Assembly (NCBI RefSeq): GCF_001591505.1
Contig: NZ_BCVA01000011.1
Span: 1 to 64,000, forward strand
Origin: Neobacillus niacini NBRC 15566
GTDB lineage: Bacteria; Bacillota; Bacilli; Bacillales; Cytobacillaceae
DNA: 64,000 nt
Direction of reading: 5' to 3'
Numbering within the stretch: position 1 is the stretch's first letter; each line of letters begins with the position of its first letter. Shown here in pieces: positions 25,741-33,485 of this stretch. Under the pieces are notes generated by a model that was given only the letters and a program-made list of their open reading frames with translations, made no database searches and was not told the DNA's origin. The position numbers and the translations under genes are program-made.

Positions 25741-26461
25741 GCTTTACACCCCAATGCCTTGCTTTTATGACGTCAATCAGTTCAATTATTATAGCGGATA
25801 AAATGGTAGATATAACGATTGCCCATCCTTGAGCCATAATGCCTCCGAATGTAAAAATCGTATTAAATATCGCCGCAAGAAGTGCTAGAAATATTACCTT
25901 CGCACTTTTTTTCAGCGAAGGAACTAAGAGGCCAATAAACATGGCATAAAGCGCCACGCCCATACTCTCTTGTAATGTTTGTGGAAGACTTGCCCCTATC
26001 AAATGACCAATCCCAGTGAATATTACCCAACTCGAATAGGCTAACAAATTAACTCCAAACATAAAACCAGAAGTCACTGTCCCTTCTCTCGTTGCAGCCA
26101 CTGAAAAGGTCTCATCTGTAATTCCAAATGAATAAAGCATTTTAGTGCCAAGATGATCATCTTCACACTTTTCAGTTAAAGAAGTCGACATTAAAAAATG
26201 ACGAATGTTTACAATAAAAGTAGTTAAAACTATTTCAACTATTCCTGTCCCATAGGCAATTAAACTTAATGAAATATACTGTGAGGCACCAGCAAATACA
26301 ATCAAGCTCATCAATACCGATTCATAAATAGAAAGCCCTGATGTTTTGGCAAGAAGACCAAAAGTCAATGCAATCGGAAAATAACCAATACCAATGCTAA
26401 TTCCTGCCTGTAGTCCTTTTTTAAATTCAGTCGATTCTTTTCCTATTGCAAAATCAGACAA
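25730..26461 (-). CDS. azlC: AzlC-family branched-chain amino acid exporter, large subunit
   Basis: A 243-residue membrane protein with about seven helices. FKKGLQAGISIGIGYFPIA, FAGASQYISLSL and NIRHFLMS are hallmarks of AzlC/YgaZ. It works with AzlD, whose gene overlaps its 3' end. No AzlB-type regulator is next to it, so control is not visible here. Confidence 0.92.
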   Translation of the reverse strand: MSDFAIGKESTEFKKGLQAGISIGIGYFPIALTFGLLAKTSGLSIYESVLMSLIVFAGASQYISLSLIAYGTGIVEIVLTTFIVNIRHFLMSTSLTEKCEDDHLGTKMLYSFGITDETFSVAATREGTVTSGFMFGVNLLAYSSWVIFTGIGHLIGASLPQTLQESMGVALYAMFIGLLVPSLKKSAKVIFLALLAAIFNTIFTFGGIMAQGWAIVISTILSAIIIELIDVIKARHWGVKHEK

Positions 26462-26528
26462 CCTTATCTCCCTCTTTCTCCCCTTGAATCAAAAGTAAAT
26501 TTTATCAAACTTTTGAAAATAATGAAAT

Positions 26529-26559
26529 AAAAAAACATGGCGAGGATTCAGCCATGTTT
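26529..26559 (-). terminator. Intrinsic terminator of lcfB
   Basis: AAACATGGC (26533-26541) pairs with GCCATGTTT (26551-26559), with an A run beyond on the + strand. Confidence 0.85.
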
Positions 26560-26567
26560 CCTTGTTT

Positions 26568-28124
26568 TTATACCGTCTGTGTAATTTGTGCTTTTAACGC
26601 CCTTCGCAGGATTTTTCCAGTTGTGTTTTTTGGAAGTTCTTCTAGAAATTCTATTGTTGAAGGAACTTTATACTTAGCTAAATGTTCTCTGCAAAACTCA
26701 AGTAATTGCTCCTCAGTCGTATTCGGATTTTTGCTCACAACATAACATTTTACTGCTTCTCCGAGATTTGAATCTGGTACACCAAGAACGGCTGCTTCTA
26801 CTACATCAGGATGATTATAGAGGACTTCTTCTACCTCACGAGGATAGACATTAAAACCGCCGACAATAATCAAATCCTTCTTCCTATCTACGATATAAAA
26901 ATATCCATCTTCATCCATTCTTGCTAAATCACCTGTATATAACCAGCCATCACGTATAGCTGCTGCTGTTTCTTCCGGCATTTTGTAATAGCCTTTCATG
27001 ATATTGGGACCAGATACAATTAATTCACCCACTGCTCCAACCGGCAGGTCCTCTCCTAGTTCATTTACAATTTTGTTCTCAACGTGAAGAATAGAGGTTC
27101 CAATTGAACCAGCTTTACGCGGTCGGTCCAGTGGATTGAAGCAGGTAACCGGTGAAGCCTCAGACAAACCGTATCCCTCAGAAACACGGACATTAAATTT
27201 CTTTTCAAAGTTAGAAAGCAGGGCAACTGGTAATGAAGCTCCGCCAGATATACATAATCTTAGAGATTTAAAATCTTCAGGGTTGCCTTCAGGGTATTGG
27301 AATAAGAAATTATACATCGTTGGAACTCCGGCAAAAACGGTTGCTTCATACTCTTTGGCTAATTCAAAAATTTCTTTCGGACTAAATTTTGGGGCAATCA
27401 ATAAGGTAGCCCCACTTAATAATGGTGCATTTAAAGCCACAGTTAAGCAAAACACATGGAACATAGGGAGAGTAGTGATGACACGATCTTGATCATTCAT
27501 CCTTAAATAATCGCCCACATCGCTAGCATTGCTATATAAATTTTTATGAGTTAGCATTGCACCTTTAGGTTTCCCAGTGGTACCAGAAGTATAAAGAATA
27601 ATCGCAGTGTCATCATCCTGAAGCTCCGGTCCTATAAAGGAAAGATCACCAGAGGCAACTACTTCTGTAAACGATTTCATTTTAGAGTAAAGTGAGAGTG
27701 ATTCAATATTTTGCTGGGGGATACCATTTTGACTAGTTTCACAGAATACAAATTTCTCTACCTTAGGTAAAAAAGCATGGACTTTTTCTGCTAATGGAAT
27801 AGCCATATCGAGCGCAACGACAACTTTTACATCACCGTTATTTAATATGTAACCAATTTCATCTGGTGTATAGATTGGATTAACTGGAATGACAGTAGCT
27901 CCCAACCTCAATGCCCCATATAAACTTATAACGAAATGAGGTGAGTTCCCAAGTAACAAAGCTACATGATCACCTTGTTTAACCCCTAACTTTTCAAGCC
28001 CAGAAGCGAAGCTTGTAATCGCTCCATCCAATTCGGCATATGTAGTACCTTGTCCCATAAAATAGTAGGCAGTTTTGTCTGCTGCATATTTAGCAGTTTC
28101 CTGAAGTCTAGATGATAAATTCAT
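26568..28124 (-). CDS. lcfB: Long-chain fatty-acid-CoA ligase
   Basis: A 518-residue adenylate-forming enzyme that activates fatty acids for beta-oxidation. [14 protein letters not shown] is the AMP-binding P-loop; [36 protein letters not shown] cut at [11 protein letters not shown], and KTTGKIL-like [11 protein letters not shown] complete the family set. ATG 28124 follows AAGGAGGAGGG; the earlier in-frame ATG at 28160 is inside the FadR site. It is monocistronic and directly preceded by a perfect FadR operator, as for B. subtilis lcfB. Confidence 0.94.
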   Translation of the reverse strand: MNLSSRLQETAKYAADKTAYYFMGQGTTYAELDGAITSFASGLEKLGVKQGDHVALLLGNSPHFVISLYGALRLGATVIPVNPIYTPDEIGYILNNGDVKVVVALDMAIPLAEKVHAFLPKVEKFVFCETSQNGIPQQNIESLSLYSKMKSFTEVVASGDLSFIGPELQDDDTAIILYTSGTTGKPKGAMLTHKNLYSNASDVGDYLRMNDQDRVITTLPMFHVFCLTVALNAPLLSGATLLIAPKFSPKEIFELAKEYEATVFAGVPTMYNFLFQYPEGNPEDFKSLRLCISGGASLPVALLSNFEKKFNVRVSEGYGLSEASPVTCFNPLDRPRKAGSIGTSILHVENKIVNELGEDLPVGAVGELIVSGPNIMKGYYKMPEETAAAIRDGWLYTGDLARMDEDGYFYIVDRKKDLIIVGGFNVYPREVEEVLYNHPDVVEAAVLGVPDSNLGEAVKCYVVSKNPNTTEEQLLEFCREHLAKYKVPSTIEFLEELPKNTTGKILRRALKAQITQTV

Positions 28125-28141
28125 AATTTCCCTCCTCCTTA

Positions 28142-28159
28142 TGAATGAATACTCATTCA
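28142..28159. promoter_or_regulatory. FadR operator upstream of lcfB
   Basis: TGAATGAATACTCATTCA is a perfect 18-bp dyad matching the Bacillus FadR (YsiA) box. It lies between the transcription start predicted near 28179 and the ribosome site, so FadR would act as a roadblock relieved by long-chain acyl-CoA. Confidence 0.9.
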
Positions 28160-28185
28160 CTAAATCGTAAAAATTTTCTAAATAT

Positions 28186-28214
28186 ATTATATTTAAAGAA
28201 ATTTAAGTATTCAA
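28186..28214 (-). promoter_or_regulatory. Sigma-A promoter of lcfB
   Basis: On the minus strand TTGAAT (28209-28214), a 17-nt spacer and a perfect TATAAT (28186-28191). Confidence 0.8.
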
Positions 28215-28266
28215 GCAAAATTTTTTTGTATTAGTCAAATTTCTACTTCCGCAGATATCCATATCA

Positions 28267-28317
28267 AAATCCCCTTCTACATCATATTTTATCAGTATGT
28301 AATAAGAAGGGGGATTT
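28267..28317 (+). promoter_or_regulatory. Possible hairpin masking the ribosome site of the fusion gene
   Basis: AAATCCCCTTCT (28267-28278) is complementary to AGAAGGGGGATTT (28305-28317), allowing one bulged G. The right arm contains the Shine-Dalgarno AAGGGGG of the gene at 28320. If the left arm is transcribed, the structure would hide the ribosome site. A -10-like CATATTTTA (28283-28291) lies in the loop; if used, the left arm would not be in the RNA. Confidence 0.5.
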
Positions 28318-28319
28318 GT

Positions 28320-30515
28320 ATGACCTTAATAGGCATGCTGCATCATAGAAAAGATCCTAATACTGTTATTAAGTCCTATGCCTATGCTGTTGTCGCAATG
28401 GCAGAAGGCGCGGATTTCATATATTTTACTCCAAAGAGTGTAAGTTTCGAAAATCAAACCATTGAGGGTTATGTATATAAAAATGGCTCTTGGCAGAAAA
28501 AAATTACACCATTCCCAGATGTTATCTATAATACAGGGAGCCCTGAGAAACTTGAAGCCTCAAAAGATATCATTAATCAGCTAAGGGAAACCATTCCTTT
28601 TACTACTGTTTCATTAGGGAATAAATGGGGTATTAATGAACGCTTAAAAAAAGGGAAGGAATTTTCTAAGTACTTAATTCCAGCCAAGATTCTTCAGGAA
28701 TGGAAAGATCTACTGAATTTTCAAACCTTGTATCAGGATGTGGTTGTCAAACCGATGGATGGAAGGAAAGGACAAGGTATTTATTTTATTAAGAAGTGCG
28801 ACCAAGGATTTATTGTTAATAAAGATTCTAAGGATAAAGTCTATACCCAAAATGAGTTGAAAGAGTTTCTCCAATCTTTACTTCAAGAAAACACATATAT
28901 TGTTCAGCCATATGTTAAAAGCAAAACAAAAACGGGTCTTATTTTTGACTTTCGTCTGCATGCGCAAAAAAATGGAGAAGGCAAATGGGTCATTACGACT
29001 ATTTATCCTCGAATAGCCTCAGATGGTACGATTGTAACCAATATTAATAATGGCGGGTACACCAATTATTTAATGCCGTTTCTCAACCAAGAATTTAATG
29101 ACGAGGAAGCCCTTAATATTAAGCGAACATTAGAATACTTTACACTTGCTCTTGCCCGTCATCTTGACGAGCTTCAAATGCTGGAATTTTCAGAAGTCAT
29201 TGATGAGATAGGAATTGATGTTGGTTTAGATGAAAATCAAAAACTATGGATTTATGAAGTAAACTGGCGTCCCGGCTGTCCCCCAGCATTTTATTTAGAA
29301 CTTGATGTTGTTCGAAATACAATTCAATATGCAATTTATTTAGCCAATAATTACGAAAAAGTTAAACAGGACATCAGGCAATTTAAAAAGAAAGATATGG
29401 AAAAAAGAAAAGTGCCCATTATTGCAGTAACAGGCAGCGCCGGAAAAACCACGACAAAATCGTTTATTACATCAATTCTTAAAACAAGATGGAACACCTT
29501 CGAATCGAAAGATTATTGGAATCGGACAGATCATACACAAATACATGCTGATTTAATTAATTCCAGTCATCAAGCGGTTGTTTTAGAGTATGGAATGGGG
29601 TTCCCCGGAGTCATTACAGAACATTGCCGTATCATTCAGCCAAATATTAGTGTCATTACAAATGTGGGAATGGCACATATAGGTAACTTCGACGGAGATA
29701 TCAAAAAAATTGCCAAGGCAAAATCTGAATTAATTCATGGAACAAAGAAAAACGGTATCTTATTTATTAACAAGGATTGCGAAAATTCAAAGTTACTCGA
29801 AACCGATCAGTTTAAAGGAAAAATTATCACAACAGGAATAAAAAATCCGGCTGATTATCGTGCATATGATGTCTCTTATGCTGAGAATGGGATGGAATTT
29901 AAAGTAAAACTTCAAGACAAAGAATGGTTATTCTTTATTCCGATTTATGGTGAACATCATGTTTATAACGCACTGAATGCTATAGGCGTTGCTGATTATT
30001 TAGGATTTTCTCCGGAGGAAATAAAATCCGGTTTACTCTTTAGAAAGCCTCCGCGCCGTTTAACGGTCTACCAATTAAAACAAGCCATCACCTTAATTGA
30101 TGACTCTGTTCATTCCACACCGCAAGGAGTTAAAGCAGCCATCGATGTCTTTAAAAATATTAGCCCCAATCGAAAAATAGCCGTCCTTGGCCGAATGATT
30201 GGGCTTGGTAACCGAAGAGTTGAGCAATATCAACAAATTGGTAAATACCTTGTTAAACAGGGAGTTGACATGGTTATTACTTACGGTCGTTATGCACAGG
30301 GGATTGGATATGAGGCAATTGCTGCAGGTCTTCCGATTGAAAATTTCAAACATTTCATGGATGAAGATGCGATGCACGAATACCTCCTAAATGTTTTGCA
30401 AGAAAATGATTCCATTCTTGTAAAAGGAGCAAGTATTATGAATATGTTTAATACCGTCCAATTTCTCAAATCCGCTATTGGTATCGATAATAGACAAACT
30501 ACTTCAGAAAAATAA
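28320..30515 (+). CDS. Fusion of YheC/D-type ATP-grasp ligase and MurF-like ligase
   Basis: A 731-residue cytoplasmic protein. Residues 1 to about 350 form an ATP-grasp enzyme of the YheC/YheD spore-coat-associated type: VVVKPMDGRKGQGI near 141, YIVQPYVKSK, the acidic DIGIDVGLD-like IGIDVGLDEN, and WIYEVNWRPG near 314 with its metal-binding Glu and Asn. Residues about 365-720 form a Mur ligase: P-loop VTGSAGKTTTKS, VVLEYGMGFPG, NVGMAHIGNFDG, IDDSVHSTPQGVKAA. Both active sites look complete. The Mur part lacks the N-terminal UDP-MurNAc domain. The pairing resembles cyanophycin synthetase in logic (ATP-grasp plus Mur ligase) but uses a different ATP-grasp branch. It should form amide bonds by two acyl-phosphate steps; substrates unknown. 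Confidence 0.85.
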   Translation: MTLIGMLHHRKDPNTVIKSYAYAVVAMAEGADFIYFTPKSVSFENQTIEGYVYKNGSWQKKITPFPDVIYNTGSPEKLEASKDIINQLRETIPFTTVSLGNKWGINERLKKGKEFSKYLIPAKILQEWKDLLNFQTLYQDVVVKPMDGRKGQGIYFIKKCDQGFIVNKDSKDKVYTQNELKEFLQSLLQENTYIVQPYVKSKTKTGLIFDFRLHAQKNGEGKWVITTIYPRIASDGTIVTNINNGGYTNYLMPFLNQEFNDEEALNIKRTLEYFTLALARHLDELQMLEFSEVIDEIGIDVGLDENQKLWIYEVNWRPGCPPAFYLELDVVRNTIQYAIYLANNYEKVKQDIRQFKKKDMEKRKVPIIAVTGSAGKTTTKSFITSILKTRWNTFESKDYWNRTDHTQIHADLINSSHQAVVLEYGMGFPGVITEHCRIIQPNISVITNVGMAHIGNFDGDIKKIAKAKSELIHGTKKNGILFINKDCENSKLLETDQFKGKIITTGIKNPADYRAYDVSYAENGMEFKVKLQDKEWLFFIPIYGEHHVYNALNAIGVADYLGFSPEEIKSGLLFRKPPRRLTVYQLKQAITLIDDSVHSTPQGVKAAIDVFKNISPNRKIAVLGRMIGLGNRRVEQYQQIGKYLVKQGVDMVITYGRYAQGIGYEAIAAGLPIENFKHFMDEDAMHEYLLNVLQENDSILVKGASIMNMFNTVQFLKSAIGIDNRQTTSEK

Positions 30516-30520
30516 CGATA

Positions 30521-30556
30521 AAAAGATCCCCATATAAACCAGTATGGGGATCTTTT
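30521..30556. terminator. Bidirectional terminator
   Basis: AAAAGATCCCCATA (30521-30534) pairs perfectly with 30543-30556. It lies between the convergent fusion gene and the ATP-grasp gene. Confidence 0.9.
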
Positions 30557-31777
30557 CTACTCTATTCTAAGATGAAAGGTAATCTCATTTGCAGCCTGCT
30601 TTGCTATCCTTTCTGCTTCTTCTAGCGTATCTCCTTTTGCAATAACATACGCATAGCGGTGCCCCATGGATAAAGGAGGTGTCACATACGTTCCACTCTT
30701 CGGTTTGACGTACACTTCCACCACACCAGGTATAGACATTGCCCTTCTCTTGCCTGTTACTTTTTCTAAAAAGCCTTTATTTTCAAGGATGACATACTGT
30801 GTAAAGACATAATGACTTGTGGTCTTTTCTAAAGAGGGGGTCTCACCTATTAACAATTTTAGTGTTTCTTCTACTAAGCTATAACCAAAAGCAGCTTGAA
30901 TCATCTTATTCATTGCCCCGCCGGAAATTCGTGGGTTTATTTCGATTAGTTTCCATCCATCCTCCGTCAATCTTAGTTCTAAATGAAAGGCACCATTTTG
31001 AAATTTTAAGGAGGATACAATTGTGTCTATTATATCTAGTAAACCCTCCTCTAGCTGCTTGGGTACTTCTGCTAACACGCCATATCCCGTTACAATAAAC
31101 CGTTTTCCCTTGGTAATTTCTTGCTTGATAACGGCACAAATGAGAACTTCCCAGTTAGTGACTAAAACCTCAACTAAATATTGGTCTCCCTCCACATATT
31201 CTTCAATGATGATCGTTTCATTTGGGTTTTTTGCACGCACCTTACCTGCGTTTTTTTCTAATGCTTTCATATTCTCTGCAAAGATGACATCCTTTGAGCC
31301 AGTTGAGGAAGCACACTTCACCACCACAGGAAACTTTAATTTCGGGTCAGTAAGATCAACTGGCATTTGCATATCTTTTGTAATTAACTTAAATCTTGGA
31401 GTAAATGATTGGTTGGCGAAAGTTGATCTAGTGGTATCTTTATTTTCCATTATAGCAAGGGCTTCCGTTGATAAATAGTTCACGCAATATTCATCAGCCA
31501 ACCTTGAAGCTGTCTGAACATATTTTGCAACAAAAGTAGTAATGATTACGATCTCATGTCCACGTTGCTGCAATAACTCAATTTGTTGTTTTATTTCTTC
31601 GATCTTGCTAAGGTCGATTAAAGTCATATGATGGACATCCTGATATTCGCTTCTTTGCTGCATTTGCTTTTCAAGATTAGTAAAAACAACCGTATAATAA
31701 CCTAATTCATTTGCGACTTTTACAGCCTCTCTGCTTGACCCGGATTTATTTACACCGATAAATATGATCGTTCTCAT
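30557..31777 (-). CDS. Stand-alone ATP-grasp amide ligase
   Basis: A 406-residue ATP-grasp enzyme of the carbamoyl-phosphate synthase/BacD-like dipeptide ligase type. The N-terminal pre-ATP-grasp domain starts RTIIFIGVNKSG. Nucleotide-binding strands are FPVVVKCASSTGS and IIIEEYVEGDQYLVE. The metal site is FHLELRLTEDG then LIEINPRISGG. A C-terminal lid domain of about 100 residues follows (GVVEVYVKPKSG), as in L-amino-acid ligases. ATG 31777 follows AGGAG; the GTG at 31786 overlaps it. The product is probably an amide- or peptide-linked small molecule. It sits between two Mur-ligase genes and is divergent from the second. Confidence 0.85.
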   Translation of the reverse strand: MRTIIFIGVNKSGSSREAVKVANELGYYTVVFTNLEKQMQQRSEYQDVHHMTLIDLSKIEEIKQQIELLQQRGHEIVIITTFVAKYVQTASRLADEYCVNYLSTEALAIMENKDTTRSTFANQSFTPRFKLITKDMQMPVDLTDPKLKFPVVVKCASSTGSKDVIFAENMKALEKNAGKVRAKNPNETIIIEEYVEGDQYLVEVLVTNWEVLICAVIKQEITKGKRFIVTGYGVLAEVPKQLEEGLLDIIDTIVSSLKFQNGAFHLELRLTEDGWKLIEINPRISGGAMNKMIQAAFGYSLVEETLKLLIGETPSLEKTTSHYVFTQYVILENKGFLEKVTGKRRAMSIPGVVEVYVKPKSGTYVTPPLSMGHRYAYVIAKGDTLEEAERIAKQAANEITFHLRIE

Positions 31778-31885
31778 TCTTCTCACTCCTATTTTCCACT
31801 GACAAAGATGAACGCCCTATATGTTATGAAGGAATTAAACTTTTGTATGGACTTTTTCAACATTTCTTGGAATTTAGACGGACCA

Positions 31886-31905
31886 AACCATGTATTTACA
31901 TGGTT
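31886..31905. promoter_or_regulatory. 20-bp perfect dyad in the divergent intergenic region
   Basis: AACCATGTA, two T, TACATGGTT: 9-bp perfect arms. It lies between the divergent ATP-grasp (start 31777) and Mur ligase (start 31982) genes, about 110 and 77 nt from the start codons, where a dimeric repressor could control both. The regulator is not known. Confidence 0.55.
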
Positions 31906-31981
31906 AAATGTACAGTCCCATCGTAAAAGAACTCATAAAATAACAGGTAACGTATTATAGGATTGGAAGTGAATAAAATTC

Positions 31982-33364
31982 ATGAAAGCTTTTTCCATTT
32001 TCGAAATTCGCCTTATCATCAATGGTGAATTGCTTCAAGGCTCTGATGATTTACTTGTTGACTATATACCTTATTATCAAAATATAAATAGGAGAAAAAG
32101 AAATGTACTCATTTTTATAAGAAATAAATCTGATTTGGACCTCGGCTATATTAAGACAAGACTTCCTTGTGCAATTGTAATTGACAATGATTTCGATGGA
32201 CTTAAATCCATAGAGGAATTAACGGTCATTAAAGTAAAAAATGTAAAGAGAGCATTTTGGAACTTTGTTCAATTTTATCGAGGGTTATTTACGATTCCGG
32301 TAATAGCAGTAACCGGTACATGTGGCAAGACAACCACTAAGGAAATGATTGCGCATATCCTTAGAGAGGAGAAGAAAAAGGTCCAAGCCACTAAAAGCAG
32401 CGCTAATTCCCGGCTTGCACATTTACACTATTTACTTGGAATAAATGAGGATACGGATGCTGCAGTAATTGAAACGGCTGTAGGCAAGCCAGGGGATATT
32501 TTATATGCTTCTAGATTTTTCAAACCAACAATTGGGATTATTACAAACATTGGTGCCTGTCATTTAAATGCCTGCAAAACCATTGACGCCTATGTTGCAG
32601 CAAAAGGAGAAATGGTTTCATGCTTAGACGATAGTGGTGTTTTGATTTTAAATGCAGACGATGAAAAAACGAAAACAATTTCCTTAGAGCACTTTAAAGG
32701 TAAGATTGTATACTTTGGCATTAAGAACCATGCTGACTTCTATGCAACAGACATTCAATATGGTAACGGCGGCATGAATTTTAATCTTAAACTAAAAGAG
32801 ATTAGTTTACCTGTATTTGTTCCAGGGTATGGAGAACACCAGGTTGCCAATGCCCTGGCTGCCTTTGCTGCTATAAATGAATTAGGCATAGACGTAACAC
32901 AGGCGGCAAAACGGTTGCACTCATTTAAGAACCTTGGGAGACATTTGGAAATAACTAAGGGGTACAATGGCGCTACTATTATTGATGATACTTGGAATTT
33001 TAATACTACTTCGTTGGAAGCAGCGATGCAGGTTTTAAACTATGCAGCTGAAGGAAAACATAGAATCGCTTTGTTTACTGATATGGCTGCACTCGGAGAT
33101 TACAGTCTTCAACTGCATAAGGAAGCAGGTGAAATCGTCAAAAAATATGGGGTAGATACAATTATTACAATTGGTAATCGCTCTAAAGAAATGGCCCACT
33201 ATACACATGACCTTGGGTTAAAATGCACGATCCATTCATTACATGAATATGAACAGGTGTATTCACTGCTAAAGGAAATTTTAAATAAAAATTCAACATT
33301 ATTAATTAAAAGCTTTGGAAATAACACCTCCATGATTGAATTAGCTTCTTTTTTTAAAAGATAA
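31982..33364 (+). CDS. MurF-like Mur ligase family protein without UDP-MurNAc domain
   Basis: A 460-residue Mur ligase. The central domain has the P-loop VTGTCGKTTTKE near 110, ETAVGKPGDIL, NIGACHLNACKTIDAY and AKGEM. GRHLEI and IDDTWNFNTTSLEAAM mark the junction with the C-terminal domain, which ends near residue 455. The first 100 residues are short and unlike the canonical UDP-MurNAc-binding domain. It therefore probably ligates an amino acid or amine to something other than the cell-wall precursor. Its Mur domain resembles the fusion protein's 3.6 kb away. The ribosome site (GGAAGTG, 10 nt) is modest. Confidence 0.85.
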   Translation: MKAFSIFEIRLIINGELLQGSDDLLVDYIPYYQNINRRKRNVLIFIRNKSDLDLGYIKTRLPCAIVIDNDFDGLKSIEELTVIKVKNVKRAFWNFVQFYRGLFTIPVIAVTGTCGKTTTKEMIAHILREEKKKVQATKSSANSRLAHLHYLLGINEDTDAAVIETAVGKPGDILYASRFFKPTIGIITNIGACHLNACKTIDAYVAAKGEMVSCLDDSGVLILNADDEKTKTISLEHFKGKIVYFGIKNHADFYATDIQYGNGGMNFNLKLKEISLPVFVPGYGEHQVANALAAFAAINELGIDVTQAAKRLHSFKNLGRHLEITKGYNGATIIDDTWNFNTTSLEAAMQVLNYAAEGKHRIALFTDMAALGDYSLQLHKEAGEIVKKYGVDTIITIGNRSKEMAHYTHDLGLKCTIHSLHEYEQVYSLLKEILNKNSTLLIKSFGNNTSMIELASFFKR

Positions 33365-33485
33365 TTTCTCCTAAAATATGGAACCACAGGTGGGAATTTC
33401 CTCGGTTTCTCCTCCAATTTCTATGTTAAGATGAGGTTGTTCCTACTCGAGGAGTAAACAAAACAGGAAGCGAGGAGAAACATTT

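Noticed and set aside
31023-31478. 151-residue frame antisense to the ATP-grasp gene
   Set aside because: Opposite strand shows clear ATP-grasp motifs; the antisense frame has no recognisable features.
31934-31942. Sigma-K promoter before the Mur ligase gene (CATAAAATA)
   Set aside because: The -10 fits but no AC-core -35 lies at 15-17 nt; kept only as a weak hint.
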